NCBI RefSeq assembly: GCF_016464705.1
Contig: NZ_JAEHOB010000001.1
Span: 372,001 to 436,000, forward strand
Length of the DNA stretch: 64,000 nt
Direction of reading: 5' to 3'
From: Qaidamihabitans albus
GTDB taxonomy: Bacteria; Actinomycetota; Actinomycetes; Mycobacteriales; Pseudonocardiaceae
In this document: positions 50,375 through 57,865 of the stretch, piece by piece
Numbering within the stretch: position 1 is the first letter of the stretch
Layout of the letters: the number at the start of each line of letters is the position of its first letter
The notes under the pieces: generated by a model
Seen by the model: only the letters and a program-made list of their open reading frames with translations
Told to the model about the DNA's origin: nothing
Databases searched by the model: none
Translations under genes and position numbers: made by a program

Positions 50375-51961
50375 GTGGACCTTGTTCGATCGGACAACGG
50401 CGTCGGCCTCCGGCAGTTGCTGGTGGCGATCGGCGAGCCGCTGGTCGAGACGTGCACGCCGGAGCTCGATCCGGCGCTGCGCGGCGTCGCGATCCTCGAC
50501 CCGGACGACGAGCCCGGCAGCTACCCCGGCGAGCTGGTGCTGATCATCGGGGTACGCGGGCGCGAGGCGGCCGGGTACGTGCGTGCCGCGGCCCGCGGCG
50601 GTGCCTCGGCGGTCGCGGTGAAGGCGGGCCGGCACGCCGCCGAGCTGGCGACCGTGGCCGCGGGAGCCGGCGTCGCGCTGCTCACCGTCGCTCCGGAGGT
50701 CCGCTGGGACCAGCTCGGCACGCTCGTCCGGGAGGTGCTCGACGCCGCGACGCTGACCGAGGGCCTCGGCGCCGAGCCCGGTGACCTGTTCGCCCTCGCG
50801 CAAACGCTTGCGGTCCTGACCGCGGGCAGCGTGGTGATCGAGGATGCCGGCAACCGGGTGCTCGCGTACTCGCGCTCCGCCGACGAGGTCGACGAGATGC
50901 GGCGGCTGTCGATCCTCGGCTGGGAGGGCCCCGAGACCTACCTCGCGCTGCTTCGCGAATGGGGCGTCTTCCAGCGGCTGCGCTCGGGGGAAGAGGTGGT
51001 GCGGGTCGAGGAGCGCCCCGAACTCGGTATCCGGCGCAGGCTGGCGGTGGGCATCCGGGCGGGTTCGCAGCACCTCGGCGCGATCTGGGTGCAGGAGGGC
51101 CGCGAACCTTTCGCCGAGCGGGCGGAGAGCGCGCTGCTCGGCGCGGCCCGGATCGCGGCCGTGCAGCTCGTCCGGCACCGCGGCGGGCCGGGACGCTCGC
51201 CCCAGGAGCTGGTGACCGGCCTGCTCGACGGCGGGACCAACCCCGACCTCGTCGCGGGACGGCTCGGGATCGATCCGGCGGCGCCCGCGGTGGTGGTCGC
51301 GTTCGCCGTGCGGGAGACCGGGCCGGACCGGCCCGCGCACGAGCTGCGCAGGGTCGAGGTGATCGACATGGTCTCGGTGCACATGACGTCGTACCGGCGC
51401 GGGGCGCTGGTCGGCGGCTCCGGCTCCCGTGTGTACGCGGTGCTGCCGGACGTCTCCGCGGGCCAGGCACTCGGCACGCTCGTTACCGACATCGTGCGGG
51501 TGCTGCGGCGGCGGACCGGCGTGCGGGTACAGGCCGGTATCGGCGCACCGGTGACCGCGCTCGCGGATGTCCCGGCCTCGCGGGCCGAGGCGGACCGGGT
51601 ACTGGCCGCGATGGGACCCGAGCGGGACGTCGCGGCCATCGGCGACCTGCGCGCCGAGGTGCTGCTCGGCGAGCTGACGGCGCTGCTGCGAGACCGGCCG
51701 GACCTGCGGGACCCGGCCGTGTCGGCGCTGCCCGCGCACGACGCCGAGCACGGCACCGAGCTGGTGCCGACCCTGCTGGCGTACCTGGACGCGATGGGTG
51801 ACGTGCGTTCGGCCGCGAGTGCGCTGCACGTGCATCCCAACACCGTCCGGCACCGGGTGCGCCGGGCGGGCACGGTGAGCGGGGTCGACCTCGGCGACCC
51901 TCGCGCACGGCTGGCGTGTCACCTGCAACTGCTCCTCACAGACCCGGCGGCTCGTGGTTGA
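50375..51961 (+). CDS. PucR-type activator of proline catabolism
   Basis: A 528-residue regulator with a PucR N-terminal sensor domain (LRGVAILDPDDEPGSYPGELVL, AVAVKAGRHAAELATVAAGAGVALLTV), a GAF-like centre (GSVVIEDAGNRVLAYSRSADEVDEMRRLSILG), a GGDEF-like fold and the C-terminal HTH (DVRSAASALHVHPNTVRHRVRRAGTVSGVDL). It is divergent from pruA, the arrangement of the PruR/PruC activators of mycobacteria. Start is GTG 50375. CTGGTC/GACCAG arms in the gap could be its operator. Confidence 0.88.
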   Translation: MDLVRSDNGVGLRQLLVAIGEPLVETCTPELDPALRGVAILDPDDEPGSYPGELVLIIGVRGREAAGYVRAAARGGASAVAVKAGRHAAELATVAAGAGVALLTVAPEVRWDQLGTLVREVLDAATLTEGLGAEPGDLFALAQTLAVLTAGSVVIEDAGNRVLAYSRSADEVDEMRRLSILGWEGPETYLALLREWGVFQRLRSGEEVVRVEERPELGIRRRLAVGIRAGSQHLGAIWVQEGREPFAERAESALLGAARIAAVQLVRHRGGPGRSPQELVTGLLDGGTNPDLVAGRLGIDPAAPAVVVAFAVRETGPDRPAHELRRVEVIDMVSVHMTSYRRGALVGGSGSRVYAVLPDVSAGQALGTLVTDIVRVLRRRTGVRVQAGIGAPVTALADVPASRAEADRVLAAMGPERDVAAIGDLRAEVLLGELTALLRDRPDLRDPAVSALPAHDAEHGTELVPTLLAYLDAMGDVRSAASALHVHPNTVRHRVRRAGTVSGVDLGDPRARLACHLQLLLTDPAARG

Positions 51962-51992
51962 ATCTCGACCGACGAGGAGAGAAAGGGCGGAC

Positions 51993-52346
51993 GTGGCGAG
52001 GCTCGGAGAACTGGAGCGGGCGGTGATGAACGTGCTCTGGGCGCGCCAGGAACCGGTGAGCGTGCGGGCCGTGCATGCCGAGCTCGCCGACCGCGGCCTG
52101 GCCTACACCACCGTGATGACGGTGCTCACCCGGCTTGCCGCCAAGAACGTCGTGCGGCGTGAGCGGCAGGGGCGGGCCTGGCTGTACGCGCCCGCGGCGA
52201 GCCGGGAGGAGTACGTCGCCGAGCTGATGCTCGAGGCGCTCGAACTCACCGGCGACCGGGGCTCGGCGCTCGTCCGCTTCGCGCAGTCGGTCAGCAACGA
52301 CGAGGCGGACGCGCTGCGCCAGGCACTGGAGCGGGGCGAGACGTGA
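51993..52346 (+). CDS. blaI: BlaI/MecI-family repressor
   Basis: A 117-residue winged-HTH repressor: LGELERAVMNVLWARQEPVSVRAVHAELA, RGLAYTTVMTVLTRLAAKNVVRRERQGRAWLYAP (recognition helix and wing) and a dimerising, cleavable C-terminal helix. The start is GTG 51993 with a GAGGAGAGAAAGG site. It overlaps the next gene (a BlaR1-like peptidase) by four bases. A matching TACTAC/GTAGTA operator is found at 53235, downstream of the pair. Confidence 0.92.
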   Translation: MARLGELERAVMNVLWARQEPVSVRAVHAELADRGLAYTTVMTVLTRLAAKNVVRRERQGRAWLYAPAASREEYVAELMLEALELTGDRGSALVRFAQSVSNDEADALRQALERGET

Positions 52347-53230
52347 TACTCGCGGGGCACCAGATCGCGGCCTGTGCGCTGGCCGCGATCGTGGCGCTCT
52401 GGCTCCTGCACAGCTGCTGGACGCACGCACACCCGCGGATCGCGCTGATCCTGTGGCAGATCACCGGGCTCACGCTCGTGGTGTCCACGATCGGCATGCT
52501 GCTCGGCTTCGGGCTCGCGCCGTACCGGCGTGGCCTGGTGCCCGCGCTGCTCGACCTGCCCGGCCGGCTGCACGAGCTGGACACGTGGCACCTCGTCGCG
52601 GTGGCGGCAGGTCTCCTCCTCGCCGGCTGGCTGCTCGTCAACCAGCTCCTGTGCCTGCTGAGCACCGCCCGGGCGCGGGCGCGGCACCGGCTGTTGCTGC
52701 AACTGGTCGCCAGTCCGGGCGGGGACGCGCTGGTCGTGGACCATCCGGTCGCCGTGGCGTACTGCCTGCCGGGCCGCAATCCGCGGATCGTCGTCAGCGC
52801 GGGTGCCCGCAGGCTGCTCACCGACGCCGAGCTCGGCGCGGTGCTGGCGCACGAGCGGGCGCATGCGCGGGAGCGGCACCACCTCGTGGTCGCGCCGTTC
52901 CAGGCGCTGCGCAGGCTGGTGCCGGGCAGCACGGTGCTGACCCGCGTGTGCGCGGCCATCGAGCTGCTCGTCGAGATGTGCGCCGACGACAGGGCGGCTC
53001 ATCAGCACGGCAGGGAGCCGCTGGCGAGCGCGCTGGAGAGGTTTCATGCCAACGGTTTCGGCGGTACACCGGCCGGCGCGCTCGCCGTCGCCGACACACC
53101 GGTGCTGGCGCGGATCCGCAGGCTGCGCCGCCCGGACCGGATCGGTCTGCCGCTCGCCGGGATGATGGCGTACGCGCTGGCGATCTCCGCGCTCGTGACG
53201 TCGGCGAGCCTGTTCGCCGTGCCGCTCTAG
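52343..53230 (+). CDS. M56-family (BlaR1-like) membrane metallopeptidase
   Basis: A 295-residue protein with three or four membrane helices and a cytoplasmic M56 peptidase domain with the zinc motif HERAH (LAHERAHARERHH) and the downstream EMCADDRA acid. There is no extracellular penicillin-binding sensor domain, so it is shorter than BlaR1 (~600). It would degrade or inactivate the coupled BlaI repressor in response to an unknown signal, perhaps copper or envelope stress as in related mycobacterial pairs. GTG start overlaps blaI (GTGA). Confidence 0.9.
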   Translation: MILAGHQIAACALAAIVALWLLHSCWTHAHPRIALILWQITGLTLVVSTIGMLLGFGLAPYRRGLVPALLDLPGRLHELDTWHLVAVAAGLLLAGWLLVNQLLCLLSTARARARHRLLLQLVASPGGDALVVDHPVAVAYCLPGRNPRIVVSAGARRLLTDAELGAVLAHERAHARERHHLVVAPFQALRRLVPGSTVLTRVCAAIELLVEMCADDRAAHQHGREPLASALERFHANGFGGTPAGALAVADTPVLARIRRLRRPDRIGLPLAGMMAYALAISALVTSASLFAVPL

Positions 53231-53234
53231 ACGG

Positions 53235-53251
53235 TACTACGGCATGTAGTA
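53235..53251. promoter_or_regulatory. BlaI-type operator
   Basis: TACTAC (53235-53240) and GTAGTA (53246-53251) are perfect inverted arms around GGCAT, matching BlaI/MecI boxes. It sits just after the M56 gene and 11 bases before the start of the next gene, so that membrane-protein gene is a probable member of the BlaI regulon. Confidence 0.75.
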
Positions 53252-53261
53252 ACGTGCCGCC

Positions 53262-53612
53262 ATGGAAATCGTCTACGACGCTCTCGTCGTCCTTCACCTG
53301 CTCGGGATGGCAGGCATCCTCAGCGGAGTCCTGATCCACTACGTGGCAAAGGGGGGCGCGGCCTTCGCGGCGATGCTGCACAGCGCGATCCTCCAGGTGC
53401 TCACCGGTCTGGCGCTCACCGGCATAGCGTCGGCGGATCTGGTGGACTCCGAGGTGAACAACACCAAGATCGCGGTCAAGCTCGTCGTCGCGGTCGCCGT
53501 CCTGGTGCTGGCCCTGGTCCTCTACCGCAGGCGGGACCTGGCGAACCGGGGCCTCGTGGCCGCCGTGGGTGGTCTGACGGTGGCCAACGTGATCATCGCG
53601 GTGTTCTGGTAG
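53262..53612 (+). CDS. Small four-helix membrane protein under a BlaI box
   Basis: A 116-residue protein with four hydrophobic helices (LHLLGMAGILSGVLIHYV, AAMLHSAILQVLTGLALTG, KIAVKLVVAVAVLVLALVLY, GLVAAVGGLTVANVIIAVFW). Two conserved-looking His (LHLLGMAG, ALIHYV) on one side could coordinate heme or metal. I do not recognise the family. The BlaI-type operator at 53235 suggests it is induced together with the BlaI/M56 signal. Confidence 0.75.
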   Translation: MEIVYDALVVLHLLGMAGILSGVLIHYVAKGGAAFAAMLHSAILQVLTGLALTGIASADLVDSEVNNTKIAVKLVVAVAVLVLALVLYRRRDLANRGLVAAVGGLTVANVIIAVFW

Positions 53613-54042
53613 GCGACGTCCGCCGCAGCCAGAGCAGGCCGAGCACCGGCAGCACGAGCGGGATGAACAGGTAGCCGCGGCCGAAGGTCGACCACACCGT
53701 CGCGTCCGGGAAGGCGGCCGCGTCGACGACGCTCAGTGTGCCGACCGTGAGCACGCCGACCAGCTCCACCGTGCAGGCGGCGAGCGCGACCCGCCACCAG
53801 GCGGTACCCGAGCGCGCGAGGGCCACCGTCGCGAGCACGTACACGACCGCCGCGAAGGCGGAGAGCGCGTACGGGATCGGCGCCTCGCCGAACCGGGTGG
53901 CGATCTGGACGCCGGCCCGGGAGGTCGCGCCGACGGCGAAGATTGCGTACACGGCGACCAGCACGCGGCCGGGCCCACTGGCCGTCGCGGGGACGTCGCT
54001 GCCTTCCCGGGAAGGCGCCGTACCGTCAGGCACCGGATCCAC
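53593..54042 (-). CDS. Membrane protein, four helices
   Basis: A 149-residue protein with four hydrophobic helices after a short polar head: RVLVAVYAIFAVGATSRAGVQ, YALSAFAAVVYVLATVALA, WRVALAACTVELVGVLTVG and YLFIPLVLPVLGLLWLRR. This layout is common in uncharacterised actinomycete envelope proteins. It starts at GTG and overlaps the preceding gene by 17 bases; its end overlaps the convergent gene by 20 bases. No function is evident. Confidence 0.7.
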   Translation of the reverse strand: MDPVPDGTAPSREGSDVPATASGPGRVLVAVYAIFAVGATSRAGVQIATRFGEAPIPYALSAFAAVVYVLATVALARSGTAWWRVALAACTVELVGVLTVGTLSVVDAAAFPDATVWSTFGRGYLFIPLVLPVLGLLWLRRTSPTRTPR

Positions 54043-54391
54043 TCCAGACTTCGTGCAGGCGCAGCACCAGGACGGGCACGGTCACGCAGGCCACGCCGAG
54101 GACCGCGGTGCCGGACCGGCTGCGCTCGGCCAGCGCCCACACCGTACCGAGAGGCAGGACGAGCAGGCTGCCGACGAGGTAGGCGAGGAACGTGACCATG
54201 CTGGCCGGGCGCTCGCCGGAGATCAGCAGGACGGCCGCGATCACCATCTGCACGATCAGCAGCGCCTCCACCAAGGCGAGCCCGATCAGCAGCGGCCGCC
54301 GCGGAGCCCGGTTCCTGGCGACGAGCACGAAGCTCCATACCGCGACGGCCAGCGCGCACAGCGCCACCGCGATCGCGAACTCGGTGATCAC
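54026..54391 (-). CDS. Membrane protein, four helices, coupled to the next gene
   Basis: A 121-residue protein with four hydrophobic helices and short loops (MITEFAIAVALCALAVAVWSF, PLLIGLALVEALLIVQMVIAA, TFLAYLVGSLLVLPLGTVW, GVACVTVPVLVLRLHE). The start is GTG with a GGGAGGA site. A MITE-like element begins 18 bases upstream, so its promoter must lie in or beyond that element. Function unknown; translational overlap suggests it works with the next membrane protein. Confidence 0.7.
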   Translation of the reverse strand: MITEFAIAVALCALAVAVWSFVLVARNRAPRRPLLIGLALVEALLIVQMVIAAVLLISGERPASMVTFLAYLVGSLLVLPLGTVWALAERSRSGTAVLGVACVTVPVLVLRLHEVWSGSGA

Positions 54392-54408
54392 CGGTCCTCC
54401 CGCTCGTA

Positions 54409-54560
54409 GAGACTGCCTTCGAACCTGCTGGAACGGACCAGGGCGCGCTGTTTCCGCTGGTCACCGGTCGTGAGTGCGTAACAGTGTTCTAACTCGCGTG
54501 CGCACTCACGAGAGGTGACCAGGCACAACGCCGCGCCTCCGTGGGATCAAGGACAGGCTC
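54409..54560. mobile_element. MITE-like palindromic element, copy 2
   Basis: 152 bases bounded by GAGACTGCCTTCGAACC (left) and, on the other strand, GAGCCTGTCCTTGATCC (right), an imperfect inverted pair. Further in, GGCGCGCTGTTTCC/TGGTCACC matches the inverse of the right half, and the centre is a CGTGAGTG hairpin. Same architecture as 36104-36256. No coding capacity. No clear target duplication is visible. Confidence 0.68.
54469..54510. repeat. CGTGAGTG hairpin repeat, copy 4
   Basis: Identical over all 42 bases to copy 1 at 19968-20009, although the flanks differ beyond a few bases there. Here it forms the centre of the MITE-like element. Confidence 0.8.
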
Positions 54561-54982
54561 TTACTTATTACTACCAGTTGTAGCATAGCGATGCGGGGAG
54601 CCGGCTTCGGGTCGACAATCGTCTGTCGCCGCGTCGGTCCTCTGTGGACTGCTATGTTGTACTACACGCATTTCTGAGTTGCGACAACTCGAAATGGCCC
54701 CCCTTTCGAGTTGATCGGTGACCCTCTGCTTACTCGGGCCGACCAGGCGGTCTGGGTCTGCCGTATTGCCGTTACAGTTCATCCGGGTGAATTGCGCACG
54801 GACCGCGCTACCCACCGCTTCCCTACTTGTAAGTAGCAGCAAAATTGACGTCCCTGTTCAGCGGAGTTGAACCCCCGGGATGGCGGATTGGCCACGAGGG
54901 GTCCGTTATGGGGGAATGTCTCGGGAGTTGTGAAGCAGCCGGTCGGCGAGTTTCATTTCGCTGGCCAGGAAAGGGATTTCGA
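54561..54982. promoter_or_regulatory. Long leader region of the lanthipeptide cluster
   Basis: About 420 AT-richer bases before lanKC. At 54569-54585 lies TACTAC-CAGTT-GTAGCA, one mismatch from the BlaI box at 53235. At 54676-54713 three complementary segments occur: GAGTTG (54676), CAACTCGAAA (54685) and TTTCGAGTTG (54704); the middle one can pair with either neighbour, like alternative terminator/antiterminator stems. No open frame here is convincing. Confidence 0.45.
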
Positions 54983-57535
54983 ATGGACCTCCGGTACGAG
55001 GCTTACTGCTTCGCCGATCCACTGTTCTTCGACGAGCAGCGTGCCCCGGAGACGCCCGAGAGCGGATTCGCCGCCGTCCTGCCGCTGCCGGATTCCGGTT
55101 GGACGGAAAAGGACCTCGGCGTTTGGCGGATGCTCGCCCCTGTCACGACTGTGCTGCCTGGCCAGGGTTGGAAGATCCACGTGTCGGCTGGTCTGGACAA
55201 TGCCGAGCGGGTTTTGTGCCGAGTGCACGAATACTGCATCGAGCAGGGGGTCGCATTCAAGCATCTACGAACGATGCAGATCCTGCTCGCGCGGAATTCG
55301 AAATACGCGCCGCGAGAGGCGAGTGGAAAACTGATCACGATCTACCCGGCTGGCGAAGATCAGTTCACGAAAATCCTTGCGGACCTTTCCGTGAAACTCG
55401 AGGGCGAGCCTGGCCCCTATATTCTGAGTGATCTGCGTTATGGCGGTGGACCGCTGTACGCGCGCTACGGTGGATTTCTGGAGCAATGGGTCGAGGTCGA
55501 CGGCGCCCGCGTTCTCGCGGTCACCAAGCCGGACGGCACCAGGGTCCCCGATCGGCGCGAGCCGACGTTCTCCGTGCCTGGCTGGGCGGATCTGCCCAAG
55601 TGCCTGGAGCCGCACCTGGCGGCCCGCAAGGGTGGCGATCCGGCGCAGTTCCCGTACCGGGTGAGCGGATCGCTGCACTTCTCCAACGGTGGAGGGGTCT
55701 ACCGGGCCACGCGGCTCGCCGACGGCAAGGAACTGGTACTCAAGGAGGCGCGGCCGCACGCCGGGCTCGACCGGGGCGGTGTCGACGCGGTCGCCAGGTT
55801 GCATCGCGAGCACGACATCCTCACCCGGCTCGCCGGTGTGCCGGGTGTGCCCGAGATCTACGACCTGTTCGCGGTGTGGGAGCACCACTTCCTCGCCATG
55901 CAGGAGGTGCCGGGCATTCCGCTGGGCTCCTGGCTGGCCCGCAACTACCCGCTGACCCGCCGGGAGGTCACCGAGCAGGAGGTCGCCGAGTACACCGAAC
56001 GCGCGCTCGCACTGCTCGACTCCGTTGCCCGGCTGGTGGCCGGCGTGCACGAGCGCGGGATCGTCTTCGGTGACCTGCACCCGATGAACATCCTCGTCGA
56101 TGACGACGACACGGTGCGCCTGATCGATTTCGAACTGTCGTTCCCGGTGACCGAGCCGGGCAGGCCCGCTCTCGGGGCGCCGGGCTTCCGGGCGCCGGCC
56201 GACCGCACCGGTTTCGCGATCGACCAACATGCGCTCGCCGCGCTCAGACTGTGGATCTTCCTGCCGCTCAACGCCCTGTTGGAGCTGTCCCCGGCGAAAC
56301 TGTCCGGCCTGGTGGGCTTCGTGCGGCGCCGGTTCGGGCTGCCCGCCGGTTTCGGGGTACAGATCCTGCGCACGCTGGCGCCCAACGGACGGACGGCCGA
56401 GCCCGTGGTGACCGAACTGGACGAACCGGAGCCGGACTGGGGCATGGTGCGCAAGGCCGTCGCCGAGGCGATACTGGCCAGCGCCACGCCGGAGCGGGCC
56501 GACCGGCTCTTTCCCGGCGACATCGAGCAGTTCCGGGTCGGTGGTGCGTGCTTCGGCTACGGCGCCGCCGGTGTGCTGCACGCGCTGGACGTCGCCGGCG
56601 CGGGCCGCTACCCGGAGCACGAGCGCTGGTTGCTCGACGCGGTGCGGCGGGAGCCGCCGACCCGGCCCGGCTTCTTCGACGGCGCCCACGGCATCGCGCA
56701 CGTGCTGGAGAACTTCGGCTACCGCGAGGAGGCGGGTTCGCTCGTCGACGGTGCGACCAACCTGGTCGGGCAGACCCGCGATCACAGCCTCGACGGCGGT
56801 CTCGCCGGGATCGGGCTCAACCTGCTCCACTTCGCGGATTCCCGCGCTGACAACGGTTTCCGGGCCGACGCGGTGCGCATCGGTGACCGGCTCGCCGATA
56901 CGCTGGACACCGCCGCCGAGCCCGGCGACTTCGCCAGGGCCGGGCTGTCCCACGGCTGGTCGGGGCCCGCGCTGCTGTTCGTCCGGTTGTTCGAACGCAC
57001 CGGCGACCGCGGCTGGCTCACCCTCGCGGAGCGGGCGATCGAGCGTGATCTGGCCGAATGTGCCGCCGCCGACGACGGCTCGCTCCAGGTCCGCGACGGG
57101 GAGACGCGCACGCTGCCGTATCTGGGGGTCGGCAGCGCGGGAATCGCGCTGGCCGCCGGGGAACTGGCCGCGATCGACCCCGATGCCGCATGCCTGAGCC
57201 GCCTGCCGTCCCTGTTGCAGGCCTGCCGGGGAGAGTTCGTCATCCACCCCGGCCTGTTCCTCGGCCGCTGCGGGCTGCTCGCCACGCTCGCCGCCGCCGA
57301 CCGGAGGCGGCCGGACCGGGTGCTGGCCGATGCCGTCGCGCTGCACCTGTCGCGGCTCGCCTGGTACGCGATCCCGTACGGCCCTGGCGGACTCGCCTTC
57401 CCCGGCAACCAGTTGTTGCGGTTGTCGATGGACCTCGCCACCGGCGGCGCGGGTGTGCTGCTCACACTCGCGTCCACTCTGGACGGTCATGGCGCCGTGC
57501 TGCCGTTTCTCGGCACCGCGCGACCGTCGCCCTGA
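54983..57535 (+). CDS. Class III lanthipeptide synthetase LanKC
   Basis: An 850-residue three-domain enzyme. N-terminal lyase-like domain (about 1-215: RYEAYCFADPLFFDE, GWKIHVSAGLDNAERVL, RYGGGPLYARYGGF); central Ser/Thr-kinase-like domain (about 225-480: GGVYRATRLADGKELVLKEARPH, FLAMQEVPG, IVFGDLHPMNILVDDD, LIDFELSF); C-terminal LanC-like cyclase (about 520-850: GFFDGAHGIAHVLENFGY, DHSLDGGLAGIGLNLLHF, LSHGWSGPALLFVRL). The canonical LanC zinc Cys-Cys-His set is not evident, as expected for class III. It phosphorylates and eliminates Ser in the precursor, then forms labionin or lanthionine rings. ATG 54983 has an AGGAAAGGG site. It lies directly before the precursor gene. Confidence 0.93.
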   Translation: MDLRYEAYCFADPLFFDEQRAPETPESGFAAVLPLPDSGWTEKDLGVWRMLAPVTTVLPGQGWKIHVSAGLDNAERVLCRVHEYCIEQGVAFKHLRTMQILLARNSKYAPREASGKLITIYPAGEDQFTKILADLSVKLEGEPGPYILSDLRYGGGPLYARYGGFLEQWVEVDGARVLAVTKPDGTRVPDRREPTFSVPGWADLPKCLEPHLAARKGGDPAQFPYRVSGSLHFSNGGGVYRATRLADGKELVLKEARPHAGLDRGGVDAVARLHREHDILTRLAGVPGVPEIYDLFAVWEHHFLAMQEVPGIPLGSWLARNYPLTRREVTEQEVAEYTERALALLDSVARLVAGVHERGIVFGDLHPMNILVDDDDTVRLIDFELSFPVTEPGRPALGAPGFRAPADRTGFAIDQHALAALRLWIFLPLNALLELSPAKLSGLVGFVRRRFGLPAGFGVQILRTLAPNGRTAEPVVTELDEPEPDWGMVRKAVAEAILASATPERADRLFPGDIEQFRVGGACFGYGAAGVLHALDVAGAGRYPEHERWLLDAVRREPPTRPGFFDGAHGIAHVLENFGYREEAGSLVDGATNLVGQTRDHSLDGGLAGIGLNLLHFADSRADNGFRADAVRIGDRLADTLDTAAEPGDFARAGLSHGWSGPALLFVRLFERTGDRGWLTLAERAIERDLAECAAADDGSLQVRDGETRTLPYLGVGSAGIALAAGELAAIDPDAACLSRLPSLLQACRGEFVIHPGLFLGRCGLLATLAAADRRRPDRVLADAVALHLSRLAWYAIPYGPGGLAFPGNQLLRLSMDLATGGAGVLLTLASTLDGHGAVLPFLGTARPSP

Positions 57536-57592
57536 ACCCCTGGCCGATCCCCGACCGGAGGACGAGAAACGAAGATGAAAGGGAGAAAACCG

Positions 57593-57742
57593 ATGGATCT
57601 GGTACTCGACCTGCAGGGCCTCGAGACCCCCGAGGGCGCTCAGTACGGCGGCAGCCACGGCGGCGGCGGTGGCGGCGCCAGCAACCTGAGCCTGCTGGCC
57701 TCCTGCGCCAACAGCACCGTCAGCCTGCTCACCTGCCACTGA
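57593..57742 (+). CDS. Class III lanthipeptide precursor (RamS/SapB-like)
   Basis: A 49-residue precursor. Leader: MDLVLDLQGLETPEGAQYGG, with the LxLQxLE(T/S)P motif that RamS-type precursors need for LanKC recognition. A run of Gly with one His forms a linker. Core: ASNLSLLASCANSTVSLLTCH, with two S-x2-S-x(3-4)-C units (SNLSLLASC and STVSLLTC), the labionin/lanthionine pattern of SapB. An in-frame ATG at 57575 is possible, but GGGAG before 57593 supports the shorter start. The product is likely a SapB-like surfactant morphogen, exported by the two ABC genes that follow. The glycine linker is longer than in RamS. Confidence 0.9.
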   Translation: MDLVLDLQGLETPEGAQYGGSHGGGGGGASNLSLLASCANSTVSLLTCH

Positions 57743-57751
57743 CGTGAGCCG

Positions 57752-57792
57752 GGTGCGGGAGCGGCGCAGGCCAAGTGCGCCGCTCCCGCACC
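57752..57792 (+). terminator. 17-bp hairpin between precursor and transporter genes
   Basis: Arms GGTGCGGGAGCGGCGCA (57752-57768) and TGCGCCGCTCCCGCACC (57776-57792) pair perfectly around a 7-base loop, 9 bases after the precursor stop. A partial terminator here would make precursor mRNA more abundant than transporter mRNA, as in other lanthipeptide clusters. Confidence 0.7.
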
Positions 57793-57823
57793 ACCCCATT
57801 CTGCCCGACGAGGCCCGCGGAGT

Positions 57824-57865
57824 CGTGAGTGCGTAACACTGTTCTAACTCGCGTGAACACTCACG
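57824..57865. repeat. CGTGAGTG hairpin repeat, copy 5 (covers a gene start)
   Basis: 42 bases with ends CGTGAGTGCG and ACACTCACG and the shared GTTCTAACTCGCG centre; three positions differ from copies 1 and 4. The ABC transporter's GTG start codon and first dozen codons lie inside it. Confidence 0.8.
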
